NCBI GenBank assembly: GCA_964506005.1
Contig: CAZDLX010000014.1
Span: 1 to 32,647, forward strand
Reading direction: 5' to 3'
DNA from: UBA3940 sp964506005
GTDB lineage: Bacteria; Chloroflexota; Anaerolineae; Aggregatilineales; UBA3940
Length of the DNA: 32,647 bases
A model generated the notes under the pieces. That model saw nothing but the letters and a program-made list of their open reading frames with translations, was not told the origin of the DNA and ran no database searches. Made by a program: the position numbers and the translations under genes. The stretch's first letter is position 1; every line of letters begins with the position of its first letter. This document shows, piece by piece, positions 15,357 through 22,578 of the stretch.

Positions 15357-16055
15357 TCAGGCGGTGGCGCGGCGCGGGGCTCTGGCGGCTTCGGCGCGGG
15401 CTTTGATGCCGCGCATCTGCCTGCGGCCCATGACGAAGCCGAGCACGTCGGAGAGCTGCCACATCAGGTTGGCGGCGAAGGATGGCTCCCACTGCGTCGC
15501 CCCGCGAACAAGCAGCCGCGTCGAGCCGCTGGCCTGCTCCTCAAGGTGGAAGACCCACGAGCTGAGGGCGGGGGGCTCCGGTGCTGTGGCATCCGGCTCC
15601 GTTCCGGGGTCGGAGAACAGGACGAGGGTGCGCTCGGGCACAACCTCGCGGACGTAGAAGCACGGGTAGCCCTCCGGGCCGAGGCGGACCGCGTCGCCGG
15701 GCTGGATGTTCTGCATGTCCGGCAGGATGCGGTCCGTACTGTGAATGTCGCAGCCGATAAGGTTCTCCAGGGCGTCGTAGCTGTACAGCCCGCCGCGCCC
15801 CTGGCCCTGCTGCACGATCCAGGGCCACACCGCGCCGGGCGGCGCGTCTATGGTGATGGCGCGGGTGAAGCGGATCTGCGGGTGCGGGGTAAGCTCGTCG
15901 CCGGGAAGCGCCCGCCTGGCCTCGTCAGGCGCTGCGCCCCAGCTTCGCATCCAACCCCTGAGCAGCGGCGAGAGCGGGATGAGCAGCGCGATCTGCAGCG
16001 CGCCGCCGATATTCTCGGCGATCGCCTGCGCGGAATACGTGCGTCTGGCGGCCAT
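15357..16055 (-). CDS. SRPBCC-family protein (paralog 2)
   Basis: 232 residues with the same plan as its downstream neighbour: an N-terminal hydrophobic segment (GGALQIALLIPLSPLL), PGDEL, then ITIDAPPGAVWPWIVQQGQG, a variable middle (DIHSTDRILPDMQNIQPGD) and a C-terminal helix ending MRGIKARAEAA. The cavity fold is well known but the ligand is not. The start is the ATG at 16055, 33 bases after the tRNA-Ser terminator; the open frame upstream runs through the tRNA and is therefore not coding. First gene of the probable SRPBCC-SRPBCC-PD40 unit. Confidence 0.8.
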   Translation of the reverse strand: MAARRTYSAQAIAENIGGALQIALLIPLSPLLRGWMRSWGAAPDEARRALPGDELTPHPQIRFTRAITIDAPPGAVWPWIVQQGQGRGGLYSYDALENLIGCDIHSTDRILPDMQNIQPGDAVRLGPEGYPCFYVREVVPERTLVLFSDPGTEPDATAPEPPALSSWVFHLEEQASGSTRLLVRGATQWEPSFAANLMWQLSDVLGFVMGRRQMRGIKARAEAARAPRRATA

Positions 16056-16087
16056 GGGGTGTCCAATCTGCGGGCGGCAGGCCCAGC

Positions 16088-16112
16088 AAAAAGCCCCGCC
16101 TGGGGGCGGGGC
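16088..16112 (-). terminator. Rho-independent terminator of tRNA-Ser
   Basis: On the minus strand GCCCCGCC, loop CCCA, GGCGGGGC, then TTTTT. It lies 18 bases after the tRNA. Confidence 0.88.
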
Positions 16113-16129
16113 CGGGTTGCGTCGAGAGG

Positions 16130-16219
16130 CGGAGCGGGTGGGATTCGAACCCACGAGGCGGAGTGACCGCCTACGCGCTCTCCAGGCGCGCGCATTAGGC
16201 CGGACTATGCTACCGCTCC
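16130..16219 (-). tRNA. tRNA-Ser(GGA)
   Basis: A 90-base cloverleaf on the minus strand: acceptor GGAGCGG/CCGCTCC with the discriminator G typical of serine; anticodon stem CGCGC/GCGCG around loop CTGGAGA, so the anticodon is GGA (reads UCC/UCU); a long class II variable arm (GGCGG/CCGCC); T-arm GTGGG-TTCGAAT-CCCAC. The 3' CCA is not encoded and must be added. A terminator follows closely. Confidence 0.95.
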
Positions 16220-16306
16220 ATGCGGGGCCCATTATACCATACGCGAGCCGCTTGTCCACGCTGCGGGCATATGATTGGCATTAATCTGCCTGGTACTGCA
16301 AGGCAG

Positions 16307-16336
16307 TCGACATCGCGCGCGGGGAGAGGCTATACT
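16307..16336 (+). promoter_or_regulatory. Probable cutA promoter
   Basis: TCGACA (16307-16312), 18 bases, TATACT (16331-16336). The predicted start is about 25 bases before the ATG at 16368. Confidence 0.5.
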
Positions 16337-16367
16337 GCGATAGAAATTCCTTCTGAGAGGTAACGGC

Positions 16368-16706
16368 ATGAGAGACTACATCCAGGTTGTCACGACGACG
16401 GAGACGAAGGACGACGCCCGCCGGATCGCGCGGGCGCTGGTTGAGAGCCGCCTCGCCGGCTGCGTGCAGATCCTCGGCCCGATCACCAGCACCTACTGGT
16501 GGGAGGGCGAGATCGCGGAAGCGGAGGAGTATATGTGCGTGGTCAAGACGGGGCAGGATCTCTTCACCAGCGTCGAGGCCGCAATCAAGGCGGTGCATCC
16601 GTACGACGTGCCTGAGATTCTCTCGATGCCGGTCGGCGCTTCCAGCCAGAACTACCTCGACTGGCTGAACGGCGAGCTGATCTCGCACCGGAACGACGTG
16701 GGGTAG
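16368..16706 (+). CDS. cutA: CutA1-like divalent-cation tolerance protein
   Basis: 112 residues, full family length. It has the family hallmarks: VVTTTETKDDARRIARALVE at the start, AGCVQILGPITSTYWWEGEI in the middle, then VKTGQDLFTSVEAAIKAVHPYDVPEI and YLDWLN at the end. CutA1 forms very stable cytoplasmic trimers related to PII proteins; its classical link is to copper tolerance, but the molecular role is not settled. GAGAGG stands eight bases before the ATG. Transcribed alone and convergent with the thioredoxin-reductase-like gene. Confidence 0.95.
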   Translation: MRDYIQVVTTTETKDDARRIARALVESRLAGCVQILGPITSTYWWEGEIAEAEEYMCVVKTGQDLFTSVEAAIKAVHPYDVPEILSMPVGASSQNYLDWLNGELISHRNDVG

Positions 16707-16708
16707 GA

Positions 16709-16740
16709 CCTCACGCCCCTTCTCCCGCCGCGGGATGAGG
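16709..16740. repeat. Short palindromic remnant between convergent genes
   Basis: CCTCA (16709-16713) and TGAGG (16736-16740) enclose TCCCG-CCG-CGGGA (16723-16735). It resembles a shortened CCCTCACCCC/GGGGTGAGGG element and could end transcription from both sides. Confidence 0.5.
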
Positions 16741-16744
16741 GCGC

Positions 16745-17719
16745 TCAGTTCCAGTCCACGCGGGCGCGGTCGCGCTTGTTGACGTAGCGCTCGGCGGCAA
16801 TGGCCGCCATGGCGCCATCCGCCGCGGCGATCACCGCCTGCTTGATGTGGTCGCACAGCAGGTCGCCTACGGCGAACACGCCGGGGATCGTCGTCTGCTT
16901 CTCGCGGTCCACGACCAGGCAGCCGCCTTCCTTGCGTTCGAGCTGCCCCTCGACGAACTCGGTGATCGGCAGGCCGCCCTGCAGGTACACGAACGCGCCC
17001 TCGACCGGCAGCACGTGCTCGTCGCCGCCGCGCGGGTGGACGCGCACCCCCTCGACCTTGCTCTCGCCCAGAATGGCCTTGAGCCGCGTGCCGGGCTGCT
17101 GCTCGATCCGGTCGTTGGCCTCGACTTGGGCGACAAGCTCGGGGCTGGCCTTGAGCTCCGGGGTGGGCGAAATGAGGTGCACGCGGCTGGCAAACTTGGT
17201 CAGGAACAGGGCCTCCTCCAGCGCTTCGTCGTTGTTGCCGACGACCGCCACCTCGCGGTCGCGGAAGAAGGCGGCGTCGCAGGTGGCGCAGTAGCTCACG
17301 CCGCGCCCCAGCAGGCGCACCTCGCCCTCGACGGTGTTGGTGCGGCCCATCGAGCCCGTCGCCAGGACGATGGCGCGCCCGGTGTAGGTGTTCGCGCCGG
17401 TCTGGATCGTCTTGAGCTCGCCTAGCAGGTCCACGCCGATCACCTTATCGGTTACGAACTTCGCGCCGAACGACTCGGCCTGCTGGCGCATCGTCTCGAC
17501 GAGCTCCGCGCCCGTCACCGGGCCCGGTACGCCGGGGTAGTTGCTGATCTTCGACGTCACGCCCAGCGCTCCGGCGGTCACGCCCTTGTCGATCACCAGC
17601 GTCTTGAGGTCGGCGCGGGCGGTGTAAATCGCGGCGGACGCCCCCGCGGGCCCGCCGCCGATGATGATCACGTCGTACGCTTCGGGGCCGAAGCCCGCCA
17701 TTCCCAGGTTGAAATCCAC
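16745..17719 (-). CDS. Thioredoxin-reductase-like flavoprotein
   Basis: 324 residues from the GTG at 17719, chosen because CAGGAGA lies seven bases upstream; another in-frame GTG lies 12 codons earlier without such a site. It has the FAD motif VIIIGGGPAG (17-26), the redox pair C144-A-T-C147, and the C-terminal FAVGDLLCD FAD motif, all as in TrxB, which reduces thioredoxin. The second nucleotide site is altered: where NADPH-dependent enzymes have GGGxSAxEEA and HRRxxxRA, this protein has VGNNDEALEEA (160-170) and HLISPTPELK (181-190), without the arginines. The electron donor may therefore be something other than NADPH, for instance ferredoxin, NADH or a flavin; this is inference. The SDR gene lies 97 bases upstream on the same strand. 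Confidence 0.88.
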   Translation of the reverse strand: MDFNLGMAGFGPEAYDVIIIGGGPAGASAAIYTARADLKTLVIDKGVTAGALGVTSKISNYPGVPGPVTGAELVETMRQQAESFGAKFVTDKVIGVDLLGELKTIQTGANTYTGRAIVLATGSMGRTNTVEGEVRLLGRGVSYCATCDAAFFRDREVAVVGNNDEALEEALFLTKFASRVHLISPTPELKASPELVAQVEANDRIEQQPGTRLKAILGESKVEGVRVHPRGGDEHVLPVEGAFVYLQGGLPITEFVEGQLERKEGGCLVVDREKQTTIPGVFAVGDLLCDHIKQAVIAAADGAMAAIAAERYVNKRDRARVDWN

Positions 17720-17816
17720 GTCAGCTGTCTCCTGCGGTTGTCTGTGATGTGCCACACTGAGTTGGATGCAGCGCGGGGCTGGCCGTTGCAGCGCGGCACG
17801 CGTTCTTATGGGCTTC

Positions 17817-18584
17817 TTATCCCGGCGGCGGGCCTGCCAGGTCGATGGAGCCGAGCAGGGAGTCGCCGCCGTCCACGTTCAGCACCGAGCCGGTCATGAA
17901 GTCGTTGTCGATGGTGGCGAGCACGGCCTGCACGACATTGTCCGGCTCGCCGGGGCGGCCCACCGGCAGCGCCGCGCCGAGCTCAGCCCAGCGGGCGTCG
18001 GGCATGGCGCCGGGCTTGAGGACCGGCCCCGGCACGACGGCATTCACGCGGATCTGCGGCCCGAGCGACTTGGCAAGCACCTTCGTCAGCATGATCAGGC
18101 CCGCCTTGCTGACGCTGTGCGCCGGGAAGCGCGTCCACGGGAGCTGCCCGGCGACGTCGGCGATGTTGACGATGACTCCCCCGGTGCCCTGGGCGAGCAT
18201 CAGGCGGGCGGCGTGCTGGCTGCACAGGAACGGTGCGCGCAGGTTGACCGCCATCACGTCGTCCCATGCCTCGACCGGCATGTCGAGGATGCCGCCTGTG
18301 ACGAACGTCGAGGCGCTGTTGACCAGCACGTCGAGCCGGCCAAACTCGCGCCCCAGCGCGGCGAAGACCTGCTCGATGCTCGCCGGGCTGCCCAGATCGG
18401 CCTGCACCGCCGAGGCGCGCACGCTCAGCGCGCGCAGTGACTCGACCGTCTGTGCGGCGTCCGCCTCGCTCCGGTTGTAGTGGACGAGCACGTCCATGCC
18501 CCGCCGGGCCAGCCCCAGCGCGATGGCCCTGCCGACGCGCCGCGCGCCGCCGGTAACGAGTGCGACCTTGCCCTGCAGTTCCAT
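17817..18584 (-). CDS. Short-chain dehydrogenase, pteridine-reductase-like, catalytic Tyr replaced
   Basis: 255 residues, a classical SDR length. The cofactor motif TGGARRVG (11-18) and VHYNRS (34-39), VNSAS (88-92) resemble the PTR1/FolM pteridine reductase branch, where an arginine in the glycine loop and HxxRS favour NADPH. Asp143 (IADVAG) replaces the usual catalytic Ser, as in PTR1. The catalytic YxxxK is HSVSK here: His156 in place of Tyr, with Lys160 kept. The C-terminal TGSVLNVDGG is normal. A reductase acting on pterins or another carbonyl is possible, but the missing Tyr makes activity uncertain. AAGGAA precedes the ATG. Divergent from the DUF2188 gene. Confidence 0.85.
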   Translation of the reverse strand: MELQGKVALVTGGARRVGRAIALGLARRGMDVLVHYNRSEADAAQTVESLRALSVRASAVQADLGSPASIEQVFAALGREFGRLDVLVNSASTFVTGGILDMPVEAWDDVMAVNLRAPFLCSQHAARLMLAQGTGGVIVNIADVAGQLPWTRFPAHSVSKAGLIMLTKVLAKSLGPQIRVNAVVPGPVLKPGAMPDARWAELGAALPVGRPGEPDNVVQAVLATIDNDFMTGSVLNVDGGDSLLGSIDLAGPPPG

Positions 18585-18631
18585 CGGTTTCTTCCTTCTC
18601 GCTGATTTAGGAAATGTTTAGCCACCATTAG

Positions 18632-18660
18632 GGACTTTTTTAGCCTGCTGCTGGTATGGT
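18632..18660 (+). promoter_or_regulatory. ECF-sigma-like promoter of the DUF2188 gene
   Basis: GGACTT followed by a T-run (GGACTTTTTTAG, 18632-18643), 17 bases between hexamers, TATGGT (18655-18660). The -35 block is identical to that upstream of the small membrane protein gene (26981-26992). Confidence 0.5.
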
Positions 18661-18734
18661 AAATGACACTTAGGACACCCTGTCTTGTTTGTACTGGCCT
18701 GCTGGATGGCTGGCAAGAGGTAAATGGTAGTGTG

Positions 18735-18968
18735 ATGGTAGCAGCGCGAGCAAATGTGTGGGTCTGCGCATGTGAGGATGGCGGCTGGGCCGTGAGGCAG
18801 GGCGAACACCGGCGGCTGGTTCGCAAACTCGGCACGCAGGTGGAGGCGCTGGCACTCGGGCAGCGCCTTGCGCGGCGCGAGGGCGCCGAGCTGATCGTCG
18901 AGGGGCACGGCGGTGTCATGCGGCTCAACGGGAACGCCGGCACCCACGAATCCCACCGTGTGGCGTAG
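18735..18968 (+). CDS. Small DUF2188-like protein
   Basis: 77 residues from the ATG at 18735 (VAARANVWVCACEDGGWAVR); the frame is open to 18663, but the upstream part carries no domain. The DGGWAVRQGEHRRLVRKLGTQVEAL pattern, then QRLARREGAELIVEGHGGVMRL, fits DUF2188, a small beta-alpha domain whose members usually read W-x-V-x-x-x-G, T-x-x-E-A and E-L-x-V-H. Function is unknown; members are common among stress-induced small proteins. The ribosome site is weak (AAGAGG about 15 bases upstream). It has its own ECF-like promoter and a strong terminator, so it is probably a single-gene transcript. Confidence 0.7.
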   Translation: MVAARANVWVCACEDGGWAVRQGEHRRLVRKLGTQVEALALGQRLARREGAELIVEGHGGVMRLNGNAGTHESHRVA

Positions 18969-18993
18969 TCGCCCGCGGCGTCACAGGCGAGGT

Positions 18994-19029
18994 GCGCGGC
19001 TGTGCAAGCCCTGGCAGCCGCGCTTTTTT
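18994..19029 (+). terminator. Rho-independent terminator after the DUF2188 gene
   Basis: GCGCGGCTG (18994-19002) pairs perfectly with CAGCCGCGC (19015-19023) across a 12-base loop and is followed directly by TTTTTT (19024-19029). Confidence 0.9.
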
Positions 19030-19082
19030 GATCGGCCGGCGGGGTCTTTAGCAACCGCCTCCACACACAGGAGAATACCTTA

Positions 19083-19814
19083 ATGGACGGCTATAGTTTC
19101 GATCTCCAGCGGATCTTTCTGGGGGATCTGCCGCTGCTGTTCTTTGCGGAGATACTCCTGCGTACTGCCATCCTCTACACGTGGACACTGATCATGATCC
19201 GGTTCACCGGGAAGCGCAGCCTTAGCGAGCTCACAGCGCTGGAGCTGCTGCTCATCATCGGGCTTGGCTCCGCGGTGGGCGACCCGATGTTCTACCCGGA
19301 CGTGCCTGTGCTGCATGGCATGGCGGTCATCACGGTGGTAGTGCTGCTGCACTCACTGACCGTCATGCTGTCTAACCGGTCGGAGAGGCTGGAGGACTTC
19401 GTAATCGGCAGGCCCTCGCGTCTGGTCGTGGACGGCGTTATCGACCTCGAAGGACTGCACGGAGCCCAATTGTCCCGACAGGAGCTGTTCATGGAACTGC
19501 GGCAGAGAGAGATTGTGCACCTCGGGCAGCTTGAGCGAGTCTACGTCGAGCCGGACGGAAAATTCAGCATCTACCGCCTGGGTGAAGGGCGGGTGCGGCC
19601 CGGCATGCCCATTGTCCCACCCGAAAAGATCGAGCCAAGCGCTGTATACGAGGTTGACGGGCGCGTGCCTCACGAAGCGGCCTACACCTGCCAGAACTGC
19701 GCGCGTCCCGAGCTCTATCATACCGGCGACACGTTCCACGCCTGCCCGCGCTGCCATCACAGGGCGTGGGTGCTGGCTTCGCGCAGCGGCGTGCTCGACG
19801 ACAGACTGCACTGA
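19083..19814 (+). CDS. DUF421 (YetF-type) membrane protein with C-terminal zinc ribbon
   Basis: 243 residues. Three membrane segments (about 14-37, 52-66 and 78-97) include the family block RFTGKRSLSELTALELLLII and GSAVGDPM. The cytoplasmic DUF421 domain follows (about 105-185, VIGRPSRLVVDGVID and LSRQELFMELRQ). Beyond the usual end is an extension with two CxxC pairs, C203-QN-C206 and C221-PR-C224, spaced as in a rubredoxin-like zinc ribbon. DUF421 proteins are inner-membrane proteins of uncertain role, reported in spore and stress contexts. The AGGAG ribosome site is 9 bases before the ATG. The ribbon suggests metal-dependent contact with a partner or nucleic acid, which is inference. Confidence 0.9.
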   Translation: MDGYSFDLQRIFLGDLPLLFFAEILLRTAILYTWTLIMIRFTGKRSLSELTALELLLIIGLGSAVGDPMFYPDVPVLHGMAVITVVVLLHSLTVMLSNRSERLEDFVIGRPSRLVVDGVIDLEGLHGAQLSRQELFMELRQREIVHLGQLERVYVEPDGKFSIYRLGEGRVRPGMPIVPPEKIEPSAVYEVDGRVPHEAAYTCQNCARPELYHTGDTFHACPRCHHRAWVLASRSGVLDDRLH

Positions 19815-19931
19815 CCCGGCATACGGCGTATGTAAAACAGACCCGTGACTGCACACCGGGCCGCCGGTGCGGTATCCTCAAGGCGCGGCAGCACAGGAGC
19901 GTTCCTCAACCGGTGGGCAGGCGGGAGACAC

Positions 19932-22121
19932 ATGGCAACTGAAACCATCACCCTGGCGGACTACGAACTCACGCTGGATACGGAGACAGGCCGCCTGGCT
20001 GGCCTGCGGATGCAGGGCGGCCCGCAGGCGCTCGGGCATGGGGAGCCGGTCTCATTCCCCGGCGCGGCCCTCGCATACGAGCCAATCGCCGGCACACCGC
20101 GCTACCACAGCCACCACGCGGAGGGGCGCAGCCTGTCCGTCGCGGTGACGCTCGGGCCGCTGCTCATCCACGAGCACTTCGAGGCAACCTCGGGGCTGAT
20201 CGAGCGGCGCGTCACCGTGGAGAACGCGTCGAACGCCGAGCAGCAGCTTACCGGGGTGCGGCTTGCGCTCACCGGCGTATCCTTCGACGACCCGGAGGAC
20301 TGCCTGTTCGAGGCGCCGGGCAACGTGGTTCGGCCCCGGCTGCCGCTGCGCATCGCGGCACGCCAGCCGCTCACCGGAGGGCGCGACCGCCCCGGCTACG
20401 ACTTCGAGTTTGCGCCCGGCAAAGAACATCGCTGGGGCAGGGCGTTTGGCGATGCGCCGGACGTGGGGCCGGGGCTGCTCGTCGTGCGCAACCCCGAGGC
20501 AGGCTGGAACCTGCTGACGTGGTACGTCAGCGACGTGGAGGCGGGGCGGCCCTGGGTCAGCGGGGACGGCACGCACGCGGCACTGGGCTTCGACGTGCAG
20601 ATGGCGGGCTGGCTGGCCCCAGGCGCGGCGCTCACGGGTGGCACGCAGTACATCTTCCTGTTCAACGGCTCTTACGAGGAAGCGCTCCACGCGTATCGCG
20701 CCTACTACCACCACACCGGCCTGCTGCCCGCGCTCTACCCTGACCTCGACCGGGCGGTGGACTGGTCTGGTGTCTACGAGGTGCATCCCGGCCAGTTCGG
20801 CGGTTTCGAGGGGTTGCGCCATGCGCTGCCGCGCCTGCGCGAGCTGGGCCTCGACACCGTCTACCTGCTGCCGGTGTACGCGCACCGCAACAAGCGCGGC
20901 CTGCCCTGGGACGAGAACTGGGAGGCCAGCGGCAGCCCGTACGCTATTCACGACTTTCGCCGCCTGGAGCCCGCGCTGGGCAGCGACGACGACTTCCGGG
21001 CGATGATCGACGAGGCGCACCGGCTCGGCATGCGGGTGCTGCTCGACCTCGTCATGCAGGGCTCGTCGCTGGAGTCGCGCTACGTCGAGGAGCACCCCGA
21101 GTGGTACGCCCGCGGCGAGAACGGCGAGATGGTGCACTCGCACGGCTGGAACGACACCTGGTCGTTCGACTGGGCCAACCCCGATTACCAGGCCTTCGTG
21201 ATCGACTACGCGCTGGATTACGTGCGCCGCTTCGACCTCGACGGGTTCCGCGTCGATGCGCCGCACGGCAAGGAGCCGAACTGGGCCCGCGACCTGCCAT
21301 ACCACGCCAGCCGGACGAACCTCGGCGCGACGGAGGCGTTGGAGACGCTGCGCCAGCGTCTGCTGGAGGTCAAACCGTCGGCGGCCATGTACTGCGAGCT
21401 GTTCGGGCCGCTGTGGGTGCGTTCGCATGACATCTCCAACGATTACCACGTCTGGGCGATGGCGCTCCAGCTTGTCGAGCGCCGCCTGACGCCGCGCGAG
21501 TTCGGGGAGTACCTGCGCGACTACTGGGCCATCATGCCGCAGTCCGCCGGGGGCCTGCCGACGCCGCGCATCTGCTTTACCGAGACGCACGATACGCGAA
21601 GCTGGCCTGCCTACGGGCTGCGCGGCAGCCTGTTCGAGCAGGCCCTGCTCGGCATCCTGGTTATGAGCGGCTTCGTGCCGATGATCTGGTCCGGGCAGGA
21701 GTGCGTGCAGGCGGATTTCATCCGCGGGCTTCTGCTGGCCCGGCAGGACAGCCGGGCGCTGCGGCGCGGCGATGTCCTGTTTAACGCGGTGGAGGTTGAC
21801 GACCTGAACCACTACCGGCGCTCGCAGGGGGAGCCGACCTCCGAGCAGGTTTTTACTGTGCTGCGACGCCTGGACGACGAGGTCATCTTCGGGCTGGCGA
21901 GCCTGTTCCCCGAAAAGGCGACCTTCCGCTTCAAGCTGCCGGTGGACGAGCTGCCGCTCGCGCCGGACCAGCACTACCGGCTGCGAAACCTGATCACGCG
22001 CGGTATCTGGAACGAGTTCGGGCGTTCGGAGTGGACGCTCGACGCGATGCGGGAGGGCTTCAAGCTCTCGCCCAACATGTACGAGCCGCTCATCTTCCGG
22101 CTGGAGCCGCTGGGCGGGTAA
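19932..22121 (+). CDS. Glycoside hydrolase family 13 (alpha-amylase-type) enzyme
   Basis: 729 residues from the ATG at 19932, preceded by GGGAG; the open frame 29 codons upstream looks non-coding. The first 260 or so residues form a beta-rich N-terminal domain. The TIM barrel follows, with VYLLPVYAHRNKRG, the region II motif DLDGFRVDAPHG carrying the nucleophile Asp442, the acid/base Glu489 in MYCELFG, and Asp554 in FTETHDTRSW, so the full GH13 triad is present. A small C-terminal beta-domain closes the protein. There is no signal peptide, so it acts in the cytoplasm on alpha-glucans or oligosaccharides; whether it hydrolyses or transfers cannot be told. The CDS stands alone. Confidence 0.9.
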   Translation: MATETITLADYELTLDTETGRLAGLRMQGGPQALGHGEPVSFPGAALAYEPIAGTPRYHSHHAEGRSLSVAVTLGPLLIHEHFEATSGLIERRVTVENASNAEQQLTGVRLALTGVSFDDPEDCLFEAPGNVVRPRLPLRIAARQPLTGGRDRPGYDFEFAPGKEHRWGRAFGDAPDVGPGLLVVRNPEAGWNLLTWYVSDVEAGRPWVSGDGTHAALGFDVQMAGWLAPGAALTGGTQYIFLFNGSYEEALHAYRAYYHHTGLLPALYPDLDRAVDWSGVYEVHPGQFGGFEGLRHALPRLRELGLDTVYLLPVYAHRNKRGLPWDENWEASGSPYAIHDFRRLEPALGSDDDFRAMIDEAHRLGMRVLLDLVMQGSSLESRYVEEHPEWYARGENGEMVHSHGWNDTWSFDWANPDYQAFVIDYALDYVRRFDLDGFRVDAPHGKEPNWARDLPYHASRTNLGATEALETLRQRLLEVKPSAAMYCELFGPLWVRSHDISNDYHVWAMALQLVERRLTPREFGEYLRDYWAIMPQSAGGLPTPRICFTETHDTRSWPAYGLRGSLFEQALLGILVMSGFVPMIWSGQECVQADFIRGLLLARQDSRALRRGDVLFNAVEVDDLNHYRRSQGEPTSEQVFTVLRRLDDEVIFGLASLFPEKATFRFKLPVDELPLAPDQHYRLRNLITRGIWNEFGRSEWTLDAMREGFKLSPNMYEPLIFRLEPLGG

Positions 22122-22241
22122 AAACCCCATAGCGGGCTCCCGGCACGGCCTGTATACTGGTCGAAAATCCGGGATCGTCCATGTCGCTAACACTCAACCC
22201 AGCAAAATGCATACCGGGCCAGCGATGCTGCCAGCCGTCCG

Positions 22242-22472
22242 CGGTGGCAACCTGCGACGGCGACCGGGCTGCTGCTGCCTGCTGCCCAATTCGCCCTCGC
22301 GATCTCAAGCTGGGTGCTGGAGCACCTGCCCGACCCCGAGACCTGCTACCGCGAGGTGGCACGTATCCTGACGCCGGGAGCCGCCGGCCCTGCCACCCTA
22401 AAGGCGAGGCTGGCCCGCGTTCTGCCGGCTGCGGTGACCAGGCACCCCGCCGGCGTTTGCGTAAGGCGGTAG
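22242..22472 (+). pseudogene. Decayed class I SAM-dependent methyltransferase fragment
   Basis: In one frame the DNA reads FALAISSWVLEHLPDPETCY followed by REVARILTPGA. This is the post-motif II region of Methyltransf_11 proteins (SSWVLEHLPDPE...REIARVLRPGG). The N-terminal SAM-binding motif (DxGxGxG) is absent upstream, no start or ribosome site fits, and a stop follows within 30 codons after TPGA. Only about a quarter of a normal gene is present, so it is a relic. The rest of the gap 22122-22578 holds a possible -10 (TATACT, 22153-22158) and an AT-rich TATACAAT near 22510. Confidence 0.65.
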
Positions 22473-22578
22473 GGTGGGACGGTGGAGAGTCGCACCTGCT
22501 GCGCTCTGTTATACAATTAGGGATATGAATGATTGTGTTTGCGCCGCCGTTTCACAAGCTCGGATGGGTTGAGGGGCC

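Noticed and set aside
16056..16259. N-terminal extension of SRPBCC paralog 2
   Set aside because: The open frame passes through the tRNA-Ser gene and its terminator, so it cannot be coding; the start was moved to 16055.
20052..22193. 713-codon minus-strand frame opposite the GH13 gene
   Set aside because: Low-complexity antisense shadow; the plus strand has a complete GH13 catalytic triad.
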